Shown in pieces: positions 33,755-44,341 of a stretch of DNA of 64,000 nt. The notes under the pieces are model-generated. The model worked only from the letters and a program-made list of their open reading frames with translations. It did no database searches and was not told the origin of the DNA. A program made the translations under genes and the position numbers. Numbering within the stretch: position 1 is the stretch's first letter; each line of letters starts with the position of its first letter. Source of the DNA: Acheta domesticus (Eukaryota; Arthropoda; Insecta; Orthoptera; Gryllidae); contig JAHLJT010003656.1 of NCBI GenBank assembly GCA_031308135.1, forward strand, positions 49,081,421-49,145,420. The letters run 5' to 3'.

Positions 33755-33993
33755 GAATAACCGTCAGTATCTGTAAGTAACCCGTGACACAAGTAGACAG
33801 AGCTACAAGCCGATCACCCCTTCCCGCGATGCAATGCCTGACGGCGGTTCCGTGGGGAGGGGATCGCAGACATGGGAGGGGTTTTTAGTGGGTAGGCACA
33901 GACTAGCTGTGAATCCTACACGCTGCGGGGTGCGGGCCTCGCAGTGTCTTTCGAAGATTTTCCCCTGCCCTCGTTAAAAAAAAAACAAAAAAA
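33755..33993 (+). other. 3' UTR and A-rich tail of the R1-clade element
   Basis: About 220 bp after the ORF2 stop, including GGGGTTTTTAGTGGGTAGGC near 33877, a type of motif seen in 3' UTRs of R1-clade elements. It ends CTCGTT then an A-run with one C (33976-33993), directly joined to ACACATACACAG. No AATAAA is seen. Confidence 0.8.
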
Positions 33994-34661
33994 CACATAC
34001 ACAGACACATACACAGACACATACACAGACACATACACAGACACATACACAGACACATACACAGACACATACACAGACACAGACACATACACAGACACAT
34101 ACACAGACACATACACAGACACATACACAGACACATACACAGACACATACACAGACACATACACAGACACATACACAGACACATACACAGACACATACAC
34201 AGACACATACACAGACACATACACAGACACATACACAGACACATACACAGACACATACACAGACACATACACAGACACATACACAGACACATACACAGAC
34301 ACATACACAGACACATACACAGACACATACACAGACACATACACAGACACATACACAGACACATACACAGACACATACACAGACACATACACAGACACAT
34401 ACACAGACACAGACACATACACATACACACACAGACACATACACATACACAGACACAGACACAGACACATACACAGACACATACACAGACACAAACACAG
34501 ACACAAACACAGACACAAACACAGACACAAACACAGACACAAACACAGACACAGACACAAACACAGACACAAACACAGACACAAACACAGACACAGACAC
34601 ATACACAGACACATACACAGACACATACACAGACACATACACACACACACACACACACAAT
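33994..34661. repeat. right ACACAGACACAT array (3' flank of the retrotransposon)
   Basis: About 55 units of the same 12-bp repeat as on the left. The first 420 bp are highly uniform ACACAGACACAT. From 34410 the order becomes mixed, with ACACAGACACAA units (34490-34585) and a terminal (AC)n. Frames of 239-335 codons on both strands are artefacts. Confidence 0.97.
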
Positions 34662-34664
34662 AAA

Positions 34665-35305
34665 CATGAATTGCTCGAAGGCAAACGTTTTTCCATTTAA
34701 GCAACTCAGAGTAAAATGGTTTGCAGAATTGTTCTCACATGGGATGTACAAATCAGAACAAAATCGACATTTCATCGATAAAGACCCAACAGAAACTGAA
34801 ATTACATCGTCGCTAACTTTAACTTTATCTTTCCTACGGCCAGTTAAAATCCGTTTGCATCTTTTGGGCGCATAGGCAATGAATCGGAATGCAACATTAC
34901 CTCTGCACAACTTCAGTAAAACCTACTGAGGGAATATTATTTACAAAATACACCACGGAAACAAATACATGCAAACACAGTCTGTATCAAAATAAAATTA
35001 TTATACGTGCAATGTTTCTAGCTAACATACAATGTTTCTGTTTCTCATTCTTCGGTCGGATTTAACGACTTGCCTTATTAGTGGGCCATCTTGAGGACTG
35101 ACTACATACTTTTTCATTCCGACTATTGCATTGGGCCAGGAGGCTTCAATCTGTCTGAGGCCTCTTCCTCCTTCCTCACGTGACACAAAGTCTACGTACA
35201 TCAGCTCGAGAATGGGTGACACGATGCTTTGTTAGTATTTTCTGTTTTTTCAAGGCACTGCCAGAGGGAATAGTTTGACGAGCATGAACGTTTATACTCT
35301 GTGGA
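34665..35305. other. no gene recognised
   Basis: AT-rich unique sequence after the array. Confidence 0.5.
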
Positions 35306-35632
35306 ATGCCACAACAAAACTATATTGTGGATTTACTGGTCCGTAATTTCAAGGAGGATACCAACCGCTTATTTATATTATTATTTACTTACAATTCTGT
35401 TCCAGACTCATTCGAATTATTACATAGGGCACAGAATACTAAATTTACTAGAAAAAGAGGAACTCTCGACAGAACACAGAGAACTCTAAGAAGCGCACGA
35501 TTGTATTTACCTATTTCCAAAATAAGCAGTTTAAACGTGACATTTCCTGGGAGGAGGTATGATCCTGGAAATAATCCTAAAATACGTTTGTGTCCGTACA
35601 ATAATTGTTTATCAAATAGTCTCCTGAACTAA
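35306..35632 (+). CDS. unassigned 108-codon open frame
   Basis: I do not recognise this frame. It is 108 codons long in AT-rich surroundings, starts MPQQNYIVDLLVRNFKED and ends CPYNNCLSNSLLN. It has a basic middle (RKRGTLDRTQRTLRSARL) and is not made of repeats, which sets it apart from most open frames here. No signal peptide, membrane segment or catalytic motif is evident. It could be a chance frame, a single exon, or a fragment of a mobile element. No promoter or splice signal supports it. Listed for completeness. Confidence 0.15.
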   Translation: MPQQNYIVDLLVRNFKEDTNRLFILLFTYNSVPDSFELLHRAQNTKFTRKRGTLDRTQRTLRSARLYLPISKISSLNVTFPGRRYDPGNNPKIRLCPYNNCLSNSLLN

Positions 35633-35634
35633 AA

Positions 35635-36419
35635 TGTTTATATTTAAAAATTAAATTTAATTAAGCGTAAAAATGTAAGGGTGTTTTGGAGAGAGGACCC
35701 CAACAGTATTTTGTTCTTAGGATGCCCGCAGAACCTAAATCCGGCCCTGAAACCCGGCTGCGAGCCCATCTCTTCCCTGAGAATGAAAGCGAGTGTGCAG
35801 TGTCCCTCACGCAACGCTGCCTCTTAAGCCTCCATAAGCTTACAGCACTAGTCGCCGTGTCCCGCGCAGTCGCACCTGACGCAGGCAATCCCCTGCCCAC
35901 ACGCACCCGCTGCGCCGCCAACATCTGCACTCGGCTGACGTCACGGTCGCGTTTCACGCCGTCTCAAAAACATAGACTCCCTAGCTTATCTATTATTAAT
36001 TAGCCCTTTAAATTTAAAGACCGTTAATTATAAATTATTTTTAATTTTTCCAATTACTTCATTAGTACAACGTTTCAACGACATTCCTCGTCATTTTCAA
36101 GTACTGAAAAGAATTATTATAAACAATTAAAGGAGATATTTTTAACTCAATACGTTGAATTATTCTATCTTGCTGATTGATTGGTAACGCAGTTTATGTA
36201 GATGTGAAGAAAGGAAAGTCCCAGTTAAGTTATTCTTTACTTCAGGATAAAAAGTAAATCAGTAGATGGGACCTTGTGGTTTCTTGTTACTTGATTCTAA
36301 TTTGTAACCGTCTAATGAAGTAATTGGAAAAATTTTTTTTTTATAATAAACTGTCCTTAAATTAAAAGCGATGATTAATAATAATAAAAAAATACCTTTA
36401 CCTTTACCTTGCACTGTGC
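35635..36419. other. no gene recognised
   Basis: A moderately GC-rich block (35690-35960) followed by AT-rich DNA. No supportable exon. Confidence 0.5.
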
Positions 36420-36709
36420 TACCCGATGTTTTGTATTGGTTTTGTGGTGAAATGTCGTTGGCATTTAAAATTAAATGATCACAGGTGTTGTCATTGCCGA
36501 CAATGTTGGCATTAAATGATCACAGGTGTTGTCATTGCCAACAATGTTGGCATTAAATGATCACAGGTGTTGTCATTGCCGACAATGTTGGCATTAAATG
36601 ATCACAGGTGTTGTCATTGCCGACAATGTTGGCATTAAATGATCACAGGTGTTGTCATTGCAAACATTGTTGGCAATGACAACACCTGTGATCATTTACC
36701 CGATGTTTT
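36420..36709. mobile_element. minisatellite-bearing element flanked by 13-bp direct repeats
   Basis: The 13-bp word TACCCGATGTTTT occurs at 36420-36432 and again at 36697-36709. Between them lie about 4.7 direct copies of a 41-bp unit (GCATTAAATGATCACAGGTG then TTGTCATTGCCGACAATGTTG), followed by one copy in inverse orientation (36660-36697). The first and last units therefore form terminal inverted repeats (TAAATGATCACAGGTGTTG), and the whole looks like an insertion with a long target duplication. No coding capacity. The class is unclear: a fold-back-like element or a MITE whose interior expanded by tandem duplication. Confidence 0.6.
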
Positions 36710-36714
36710 CTGAA

Positions 36715-37138
36715 CAGCGCTAGCATGAGCGCAGACGCTCCTCGCATGGCCTGTCTTCCCTCGCGTCGCGCTCGCGCTGCGCCCGGTGGCCGAATGCGCG
36801 GATATCTCGCGCGTGCTTGCGCCGCCGGCGGCGGCGGCGGCGGCAGCGGCGCGTGATGACGCACTCGGCGGAATTATTTCGCGAGCGCCACGCACACGCG
36901 CGCGCTCGCGCGGCGCGCACGCGAATCACGGCGGGAGACAGGCGCGAGGGAAAACGACGGGGGCGGTCATTTGTTTGGAGCAGCAGCCTGGGCCCTGCTC
37001 GCGGGAACTGCTCGTACGAGCTCGCTGCCTCGCGCCCAGGGCCGCGAGAATGCCCGAGAACGACGAGGCTCCAGCAGTCGAGGCTGAGAGGAAACGGACT
37101 GCGCGGCTAAACGAGCTGATGACGGAAGGGATGGAGAG
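36715..37138. other. CpG-dense island with (GGC)n run
   Basis: Very CpG-rich block with a GGC/GCG trinucleotide run at about 36818-36850. Overlapping frames on both strands (up to 161 codons, Ala/Arg-rich) are not credible genes on sequence alone. A promoter island of a gene outside the visible coding signal is possible but unsupported. Confidence 0.4.
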
Positions 37139-37200
37139 TAGTGGCGGCTCGTGCTTAGGTTGCACGGTTGCACAACCCCCAGATAATCGAATAAGATATC
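37139..37200 (+). mobile_element. possible terminus of a hAT-like element
   Basis: TAGTGGCGGCTCGTGCTTAG followed by GGTTGCACAACCCCC resembles the CAGTGGCGGCTCGT-type ends of some hAT-like elements. No matching opposite end is found nearby, so this would be a truncated remnant. Confidence 0.25.
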
Positions 37201-37260
37201 ATAATATCTTAAGAATATCCATTTTCCTTATAATGACATTCAATATTCAAAATATTGCCG

Positions 37261-37715
37261 CAGTGGCGTAGCTTCAGTTGGTGTCACCTGGGTCGAAGCT
37301 AATGGTGTCACCCCCCCCTTAAATTAAGTATACAAATATCTATTGCTGCATTGATTGTACATTATTTTGTTAAAAATATAAACATATTTGCACATATTTA
37401 CAATATATTTAAAAATTCAATGTAATTTAAAAATAATTGCAATATAATTGCAATTAACTCATAATCTATTCTTATGATTTAAATGTATACTTAAAAATTA
37501 TTTATATTAATTTAATAACTAAACTATAAAAATTATATAATTCCAACAATAAAATTTTCGAGCTACTAAAACTAAGAAAACTATCAATACACATTTTTTT
37601 AAGTAAATGATTTAAATTATATAATTCCAATTATAAAATAATTTAATTGGCGTCACCCCTAGAATGGTGTCACCCGGGGCGCGCCGCCCCCTCTGCCCCC
37701 CTAGCTACACCACTG
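37261..37715. mobile_element. hAT-type MITE with 8-bp target duplication
   Basis: The 455-bp element begins CAGTGGCGTAGCT and ends AGCTACACCACTG, inverse complements over 13 bp with one mismatch, with the CAG...CTG ends usual for hAT elements. It is flanked by 8-bp direct repeats differing at one base, TATTGCCG (37253-37260) and TATTGCAG (37716-37723); 8 bp is the hAT target length. Subterminal GGTGTCACC words occur on both sides (37280, 37303, 37662), as expected of transposase binding sites. The interior is AT-rich without coding capacity, so it is non-autonomous. Confidence 0.85.
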
Positions 37716-37723
37716 TATTGCAG

Positions 37724-38258
37724 CAATATCGATGTATATGAAATATTTTGAAACCAAAGAGCGTCCAACTGGCGTTCACTCCGATGTCTAGTGCCTTGCC
37801 ACGAATTTGCACCACGCCCTTGGATCTCGGCTATGTTACTAGGTTTCCTTCATTTACTCTTTGTCCCTTTGATTGAACACGCCTGAAATTGGCCTTTTTG
37901 GTTGCCCCACCATCAAACATGTGGGTGGCGCTTTTGCACGCTGCGTGGCGACCAAGGGAGTCTCAGCGGAATATCGATATTCTGTCTTCTTCTGACTCGC
38001 TGCAACGTAATTTTATGAACTTCACTTGTTATTGAAAGTACACAAGTTCAGTCAATTATTGACGGCATTTAAAGCATTGTTTATGATGTTCAGAGAATTT
38101 GTTTTCATTTGATATTAGATTTATTGATTTAAAATGTACCCTTGATAAATTCTTTGTGTAAAGTTGACAGTTTTGGAAGGAAGTCTCTTTTTTCGGTAGA
38201 TGAATATTTCGCTTGCAGAAGCCTGCAGTTACACATGGAGAGTGATAGTGGGAGTACG
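37724..38258. other. no gene recognised
   Basis: Mixed unique sequence without coding signal. Confidence 0.5.
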
Positions 38259-38260
38259 AG

Positions 38261-38323
38261 CGCGCGCGCGCGTGTGTGTGTGTGTGTGTGTGTATGTGTG
38301 TGTGTGTGTGTGTATGTGTATGT
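38261..38323. repeat. (CG)n(TG)n microsatellite
   Basis: A GCGCGCGCGCG run passes into about 25 TG units interrupted by TATG. Alternating purine-pyrimidine, as at 2254-2302. Confidence 0.95.
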
Positions 38324-38324
38324 A

Positions 38325-38722
38325 AAGACTTGATTACAAAAAATACAGAGCCGTGAAATTTTTCGAAATCAAACAGTTTTATTTGTGTGAAACGTTTCGA
38401 AGCAATAGTGCTGGAGCCAAACTTCAGTGCCCTGTGGAATTCAAAGCCAGAACCACGTGCTCAGGGAGGGGAGGGATTAAACCTGAACGGACACGACGCA
38501 TAAAATTACGTAAGTAATGTTTCAATACAGACTTTTATTTATTTTGATTAAATTAATTTGAATTCCTTACATTTTTATTATACATTTGTATTTTGAATTT
38601 TGGAAATTACATTTCTGTCATTCGACGGAGGTACAACCTCCAGTTTGTTGGGACACCAGCCACCACTCATGGAGAGAAGCGTGAGGCTTTTGCCTTACAT
38701 CTAAAAGCAGCAACAGATACAT
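38325..38722. other. no gene recognised
   Basis: AT-rich unique sequence. Confidence 0.5.
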
Positions 38723-38723
38723 A

Positions 38724-38960
38724 TATTGCGATTTTTCTAACTATGCCCTTCAAGGCTCGTCTTCACGATAGAATACGTTACGGTGTTTCGAGTCTTTTTC
38801 AGTTTTACCGCGAGATATCGCATGATTGCGACCGTCTCAAGCAGTGTTTGCGATCAGACGACATCTACCGGCAGGAGCGAGAAAAACACGAATGATGAAT
38901 GGTGATATTTCAGCGTGGCGATAGGAGCTTGAGGGCCAAAGTTATAAAAATCGCACTATA
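38724..38960. mobile_element. MITE of the TACTGCGATTTT family, copy 4
   Basis: Starts TATTGCGATTTTTCTAAC and ends TATAAAAATCGCACTATA. The interior shares CCCTTCAAGGCTCGTCTTCA and AAGCAGTGTTTGCGATC with copy 2. Its inverted ends are imperfect, so it is older or more decayed than copy 3. The 100-codon frame overlapping it is not a gene. Confidence 0.7.
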
Positions 38961-38961
38961 A

Positions 38962-40215
38962 GAGTGATGAAGTGTTGTCTTGACTATTCTACATAATAAT
39001 TTGACTAACTTATGAATAAATTATCTCAAATTTTACTTATTTCCGCGATAAGCGCGAAAACAATTAGAATACGCAGGAATCGCTATTCGTAGGTTTGTAT
39101 GCATATTTTTATTTCCATTTATTTATGCATCATAAACTTAACACGTTCGTAATAACTTAAAATTTGGAAAAGAAATTTAGATATCAATTGTAGTACGTAC
39201 CAGATGTCAGAAAAACGAATTCATGGGAAAATAATAAAGCGGAATAAAGTAATTACCTGAAAATATTTTCCGAAAAATGAAAAAAATATACCACGTAAAG
39301 TTGATGCAAAAATTAGTAATAACGCAAAGACAATATGAAAAAATCTACTTTTAACAGAGACCAGCGAACGACTTCCCTATTTCTTTCCATACGAAATCTA
39401 TTTAAAAATGGTGTTCGGTAAGAACATTTGAATTGGAGACTTAGGGGCAACAACATGCTATACCACATTTCTGATAAAATTGAAATATTAGTGTATTTCG
39501 ACGCCCCATAGATGTTGGGTTTTTATTTTAGACTCGCTGCAAGATGGCAGTGATATTCGTAAATTAATGTTCTTTATCCCCATGTGAAGAATGCATTGTC
39601 TAAACCTTTAGTTTCCGTTTCTCGAAACTTAAGTATTGTCTCATAGCATGTATTGCCCCGAGGTCTTCTATTACTTCCGCGAGTGGCGCTTGCTGTCACG
39701 CATCAAGGTCACCAAGCGAATAATCTTCGCTCAGCTCGCGAGCACAAGCCAAGCAATGGAGCTCGTCGCAGCATCTGTTAAACACAACGGAAACAGATAA
39801 AAGAGGACTGCTCTCAGGTCACGTACGAAGATAATAAGATTCCACGAGTTAGAAAACTCGACGGAAGTTGTTCAAGGGCAAAGAAAGTACGTTTATTGCC
39901 AGACTGGACAAACGTAAACTGTAAATATTTCTGCAATATCAAACGTGTCTCCATCAGAATAAACTGTCAGATATTTGACTGAGCGCTAAAATTTGAAGTT
40001 GAATAGTGGAACAAACCGGAAATAGGTAAATCCAGTCTGCAAATGTAATGGGTAGACCTCACGTGCATCAGTTGATGTTGTAGGTTGTACTCTCATTTCC
40101 CTCTAATCACTGTATTGAGTATGCCCAAGTCATATCAGAACACTTAGTCCAGCGTATTACAATGCAAAAGAAAATATGGAATCACATTAGGATGTGTTTA
40201 TACATTTAGATAGAC
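38962..40215. other. no gene recognised
   Basis: AT-rich unique sequence with a slightly GC-richer part at 39660-39780. No exon supported. Confidence 0.5.
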
Positions 40216-40763
40216 TGCTAGAGCATATAGTAGTTGAAAAAATAAAACCGATAAATCAGGAATTGTTGTTTGGTTGAATGTCACAATATACAGTTAGTAA
40301 CAGTCGTGTTTGTGCAATCCATAATTTGTTCGAAAATCATTAATTTTAATTGAAAAATAAATACTAATGAAAACTATATTACAAGATAATTGAATAATTC
40401 CAGTTCAATAAAATGTAACTTTGTACATCTAGACGAAACTTGAATTTAAAATTCACCAGCACATTTTGATGCTTGGAAACCTTCCTAGCGGCTAGTTCCC
40501 GAGCGACTAAATGTACTAGTGAAATGAAAATTCAAGGCCATTTCTTCTAAGTGTACAAAGTTACAATTTAACTGGAATTATTCAATTATCTTGTAATATA
40601 TTTTCCTTAGTATTAATTTTCCACTTAAAATTAATGTTTTTCGAGCAAATTATGGACTATACAAACAATACTATTACCAACTGTAGGAAAATCGTCAAGG
40701 AGGAAATAACTAGAATAATTTGAGGTATATGCTAGAGTATATAATAGTTAAAAAAGCAGATAG

Positions 40764-40799
<36 letters not shown>

Positions 40800-40872
40800 G
40801 AATTGTTGTTTGGTCGAATGTCACAATACATGAAATCGTCAAGGATGAAATAACTAGAGTAATCTGGGGTTG
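40216..40872 (+). repeat. tandem duplication of a 145-bp segment; first copy split by an insertion
   Basis: Copy 1 (40216-40289 plus 40685-40726) and copy 2 (40730-40872) share TGCTAGAG..ATATA, AATTGTTGTTTGGT.GAATG, TCACAATA, ATCGTCAAGG.TGAAATAAC and CTAGA.TAAT. In copy 2, CACAATACA runs straight into TGAAATCGTC. In copy 1, a 395-bp fold-back sequence sits exactly there. Copy 2 also gained a (TTA)n microsatellite (40767-40799). Confidence 0.8.
40290..40684. mobile_element. fold-back element, about 395 bp, inserted in duplication copy 1
   Basis: The left arm begins ACAGTTAGTAACAG and the right arm ends in the inverse complement of ACAGTTGGTAATAG. The arms of about 165 bp match through ATTACAAGATAATTGAATAA and CAGTT..A..TGTAACTTTG, leaving a loop of about 65 bp (40456-40520). 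TA lies at both borders, which fits a Tc1/mariner-type MITE. No coding capacity. Confidence 0.8.
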
Positions 40873-40874
40873 CA

Positions 40875-41229
40875 GAGGCGAAACGAAAGGAAGGGAAAGC
40901 ACGGCCGCATGGCAGCGCTGCGTGTCCCGCCTGCAAGGCCCTCTTGAAGGTGGACGGCCCGTGGCGGCGGGTGGCCGTGCTGAAACAAGCGCCGTTGGAG
41001 GCAGCGGCTGCAGCGAAGCCGTCGCAGCAAAGAGTGCGACGAGAGAAGCGGCAGATGAAAGTGGCGAGGGTGGAAGCGGGGGAGAACGGAAGGGGCGGGC
41101 GCGGGACAGGAGTGCCTTCGGGGGTGAAAGTATGTGGTACCAGGGGGTGGCAGCGGGGGAGGGAAGGAGATGGAAGATGGCAATGAAGGGCGACAACTGA
41201 AGGTAAAAACCAGGGGTGGCTGCGAGTGT
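40875..41229. other. GC-rich sequence leading into a minisatellite
   Basis: Purine- and CpG-rich. Frames up to 402 codons on the minus strand run from here into the minisatellite and are low-complexity His/Pro. No gene supported. Confidence 0.45.
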
Positions 41230-41645
41230 CACATAGGGGGTGGCAGCAGGGGGGTGGCAGTGGTTGGTGGTAGCTGTGGGGTGGCAGCGGGGTTGGAAGT
41301 GGGATGGCAGCAGAGATGGCGGCGGTTGGTGGCAGCGAGGGTGCAGCGGGTGTAGCAACGAGGGTGGCAGCAGGGGATGGCAGCGGGGCATGGCAGCGGG
41401 GAGATGGCAGCGGGGGGATGGCAGCGGGGGATGGCAGCGGGGGGATGGCAGCGGGGGATGGCAGCGGGGGGATGGCAGCGGGGGGGATGGCAGAGGGGAT
41501 CGCAGCGGGGGGTGGCAGCAGGGGATGGCAGCGGGGGATGGCAGCGGGGGATGGCAGCGGGGGGTGGCAGCGGGGGGTGGCAGCGGGGGGTGGCAGCGGG
41601 TGGTGGCAGCGGGGGGTGGCAGCGGGGGGTGGCAGCTGGGGTAGC
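41230..41645. repeat. GGCAGCGGGGGAT minisatellite
   Basis: About 30 imperfect units of 12 to 15 bp (GATGGCAGCGGGG, GTGGCAGCGGGGG). The length variation between units shifts frame, so all six frames carry partial repeats. The minus-strand His/Pro-rich frames are artefacts. Confidence 0.92.
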
Positions 41646-41649
41646 ATCG

Positions 41650-44340
41650 GAGAGTAGCAGCGAATATGCCAGAGGGTGGTGGCAGCGGGTGTAGCGGCGT
41701 TGGGCGGCAGAGACAGGAGGTAGCGTGTGCAGCAGCGGGGAGCGGGCGCGAGGCAGGTGGCGCGGCAGTAACGGCGCGCTGCGCAATCAGTGCCTGGCGG
41801 CCGTCGACGCAATTAGAGGCTGCGTGCTGACGCGGAGGTCGCGTGCGACCCGCGCCTCGCCCGCTCGCCCACTCGCTCGTCCGCGCGCACGCCGCCCCCC
41901 CCCCGACGCACCTGCACAGACACAGGGGAGGAAGAAGCAACTTGGAGGAAAACGGGCTCTAGGATGGAACAATATAAAAAGAGAGGGAGAGTGGGAGCGA
42001 AAGAATGGCTGGAAAGAAGCAGCAATGAAAGATGATGTAGAAAGAGAAAATGGAGCAGAGAGATGCGGGATAGAGAAAAAGGGAAACTGAAAAGAGGAAA
42101 GGTGTTGAAGGCCAAAATAAAGATCAGTAATAGACATGACATTGACAATGAGAGAAAAATAGTGAAGTATAGGGACGCTAGAGGGGTAGAATAAAAATGA
42201 GGATAGAAATTGAAATGGTAGACAAAATATATTTTTTGAGGAAGAGATATTCAAAGTAGTAAAATAAATTGCACGACTGAAGTTGAGAAGAAGGAATGAA
42301 TGTTGGAAAGAAATGTTTGAATGAATTGGAGCGCGTACGCAGACAGACAACAGTGCCACGGCACCGCAAGATAGAGTAACGAGCAAATAGTGTCGTCATG
42401 AGGAAGGGACAAAGGGGAGCACAGAAATCTGTGCATGAGGGGATATAAAATCGGAAATAATATTGTTGGTAACCCTCCTACGCGTTCTTTTTTTACTTTA
42501 ACATCTCATTAATTTAATTTCGTAGCATAGAAATGCTTTCTCCTCCCACTACGAGTTCATTTTCACTGTTTATAGAAAACATGTATTTTCCATGTTATTT
42601 GATGATCTATCCAGTACAGGATCTCAAGTATTAAATAATTCACGATAATGATGGGATATATTTAGCTTAGCATTAATAACAGCGCCATTCCATTTAGAAG
42701 TGAAACTAACGTTTGTAACTCAAAAGTATTTAATACTCATAAAACCTTTTGTTCGTGGTCGACTGTAAAATGTTTACATCATTAACATTGCATTCAAAGA
42801 ATATCACATGAACAATAACAATAAACTATAAAACCTAGAGAACATAAAACATTCATAACATTTACTGTTAAACAGAAATTACTAATAATTTCATTCATTC
42901 GAGATATTCATTCTGTGTGTACTAAGTGTACACCAAACTTTTTGTCATAACACGTGATCTTCCATATCCAGATTTCAATCCGCTGCCCTTTCGCTTGATT
43001 GAGCCATTAAAATAGCAAATTTCTTCAGTTTTACTCCAAAAACCTACTTAAGGGTTCCACTAAAACCGTCATGAATCGCCTCTCTCGGCACCCACAACAC
43101 GCAATCGTCCCAGTGCGGATGGTGGATGTGCTGGTCAGCCGAATACTGCTCTTAAAAACCACTTGATGTCTACGCGCGAACACTGACCTGTCCATTTTCG
43201 TTTATATGCGTCAATTAGACATTATCCAGCGCAACGCAAAGAAGCATAGTTTAAACACAGCACAGATCCAAGTGTGTTTAAATTATTATTATTATTGCTT
43301 CATATCACGACTACAGATGTTATGAGTCGGCTAAAAAATCTACTCGATGTTGCAGCCAGCTACCTAAGGAGCAGATCTACTCACTGTCCGTGCCTCTACA
43401 ATACTTTGCGCAAAATGTGAGCTGTGCCAAATAAAGCAATTTCTTGCACTTCCCAGTCCTTTGAATGATCTGCAAGTTTAGCCAAGTTGTTGTTGGTGTT
43501 GTTGTTGTTGTTGTTATTATTATTATTATTATTATTATTAAATTTGTAGTCTTCCTGACCTCTATCTTCGAAATATTCGATATTTCACAAATTAAATATG
43601 TGTTTTTACAGTATGTTCGTGACTCAGCTTATCCAAAAATTAACCTCACGCTTCGCAACTGTGTACGTACGGAGAAATTCAACTAAAGAAGATGTTATAA
43701 AGGTATGGTGGCTGAGTTTTCATATAATTAAAGTTGAAAGTATTGAAATTGCTAAACGGGAAGGGACAACGCGAAGTCCGTGGAAAGCAGATTATTAAGG
43801 AACTACGAGGTGGTGTTTTCGATATAAAAGCGGGAAGTTAAGCTTCTATGAACTATTTTATTTATTTATTTATTTATTTTGGAAAACGTAGAATAGTAGA
43901 ATAGACTGTCATTGATATCTTTAGTGTGTTTCGTTTGTGATTGTTTAATGAATTTATTTGTTTGTTTCGTGTATGTTACCGTTTTATTTGCTTTTTTAAA
44001 CATTTCATTTCAATTTAACTGTTACCAAGAGAAAAAGAAGATAGTAGATTGTGGTAAATAGTAGTGTGTTTAGTTTTATCAATTTTAATTATTTTTGTTA
44101 ATAAATTGTTATTTCGTTGAACCTTGGGCTTGTTTTTGTTTAGCGACATTGCTAGTAAGATTATTATATTTTAGAATATACAGTGTATTATAATCCGCCT
44201 AATTTTTTATAACTATATATTTTTCCAATTATTATTTTTTATAAACTTTAATTTTATAGAAAAAAGGAAAAATAGTTTAATATAACTTTCACATGGAGAA
44301 AACGATCAATCGCAAGTATTAATAATAAACCAATTTTGTA
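41650..44340. other. no gene recognised; AT-rich with minor microsatellites
   Basis: A GC-rich remainder to about 41930, a GA-rich part to 42100, then AT-rich DNA. Microsatellites (TTG)n(TTA)n at 43487-43540 and (TTTA)n at 43857-43878. No coding signal. Confidence 0.5.
43487..43540. repeat. (TTG)n(TTA)n microsatellite
   Basis: TTG units followed by about nine TTA units. Confidence 0.95.
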
Positions 44341-44341
44341 G

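Larger units (their letters stand above)
30037..33993 (+). mobile_element. R1-clade (Waldo-like) non-LTR retrotransposon in an ACAC repeat
   Basis: A 3.96-kb element: 5'-truncated gag ORF, overlapping endonuclease/reverse-transcriptase ORF, about 220 bp of 3' UTR and an A-rich 3' end (33976-33993). The gene order, APE-type endonuclease, reverse transcriptase and a C-terminal CCHC motif are those of the R1 clade. Members of this clade are known for sequence-specific targets (28S rDNA for R1, telomeric repeats for TRAS and SART, ACAY-type simple repeats for Waldo). Identical 12-bp arrays on both sides fit the Waldo target class. A target duplication cannot be seen inside a tandem repeat. The subfamily name is an inference; the clade is well supported by motifs. 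Confidence 0.85.

Noticed and set aside
33903..34910. 240-335-codon Cys/Val and Thr/Asp/Tyr repeat frames
   Set aside because: By-product of the ACACAGACACAT array on both strands.
36450..36700. CRISPR-like array of 41-bp units
   Set aside because: The units are contiguous with no unique spacers, one is inverted, and the DNA is eukaryotic in character.
36786..37271. 161-codon Ala/Arg-rich frame in a CpG island
   Set aside because: Opposite-strand frames of similar quality overlap it, it contains a GGC-run, and it ends in unrelated AT-rich DNA; no domain.
40732..41940. 402- and 338-codon His/Pro-rich minus-strand frames
   Set aside because: Read through the GGCAGCGGGGGAT minisatellite in more than one frame; no domain.
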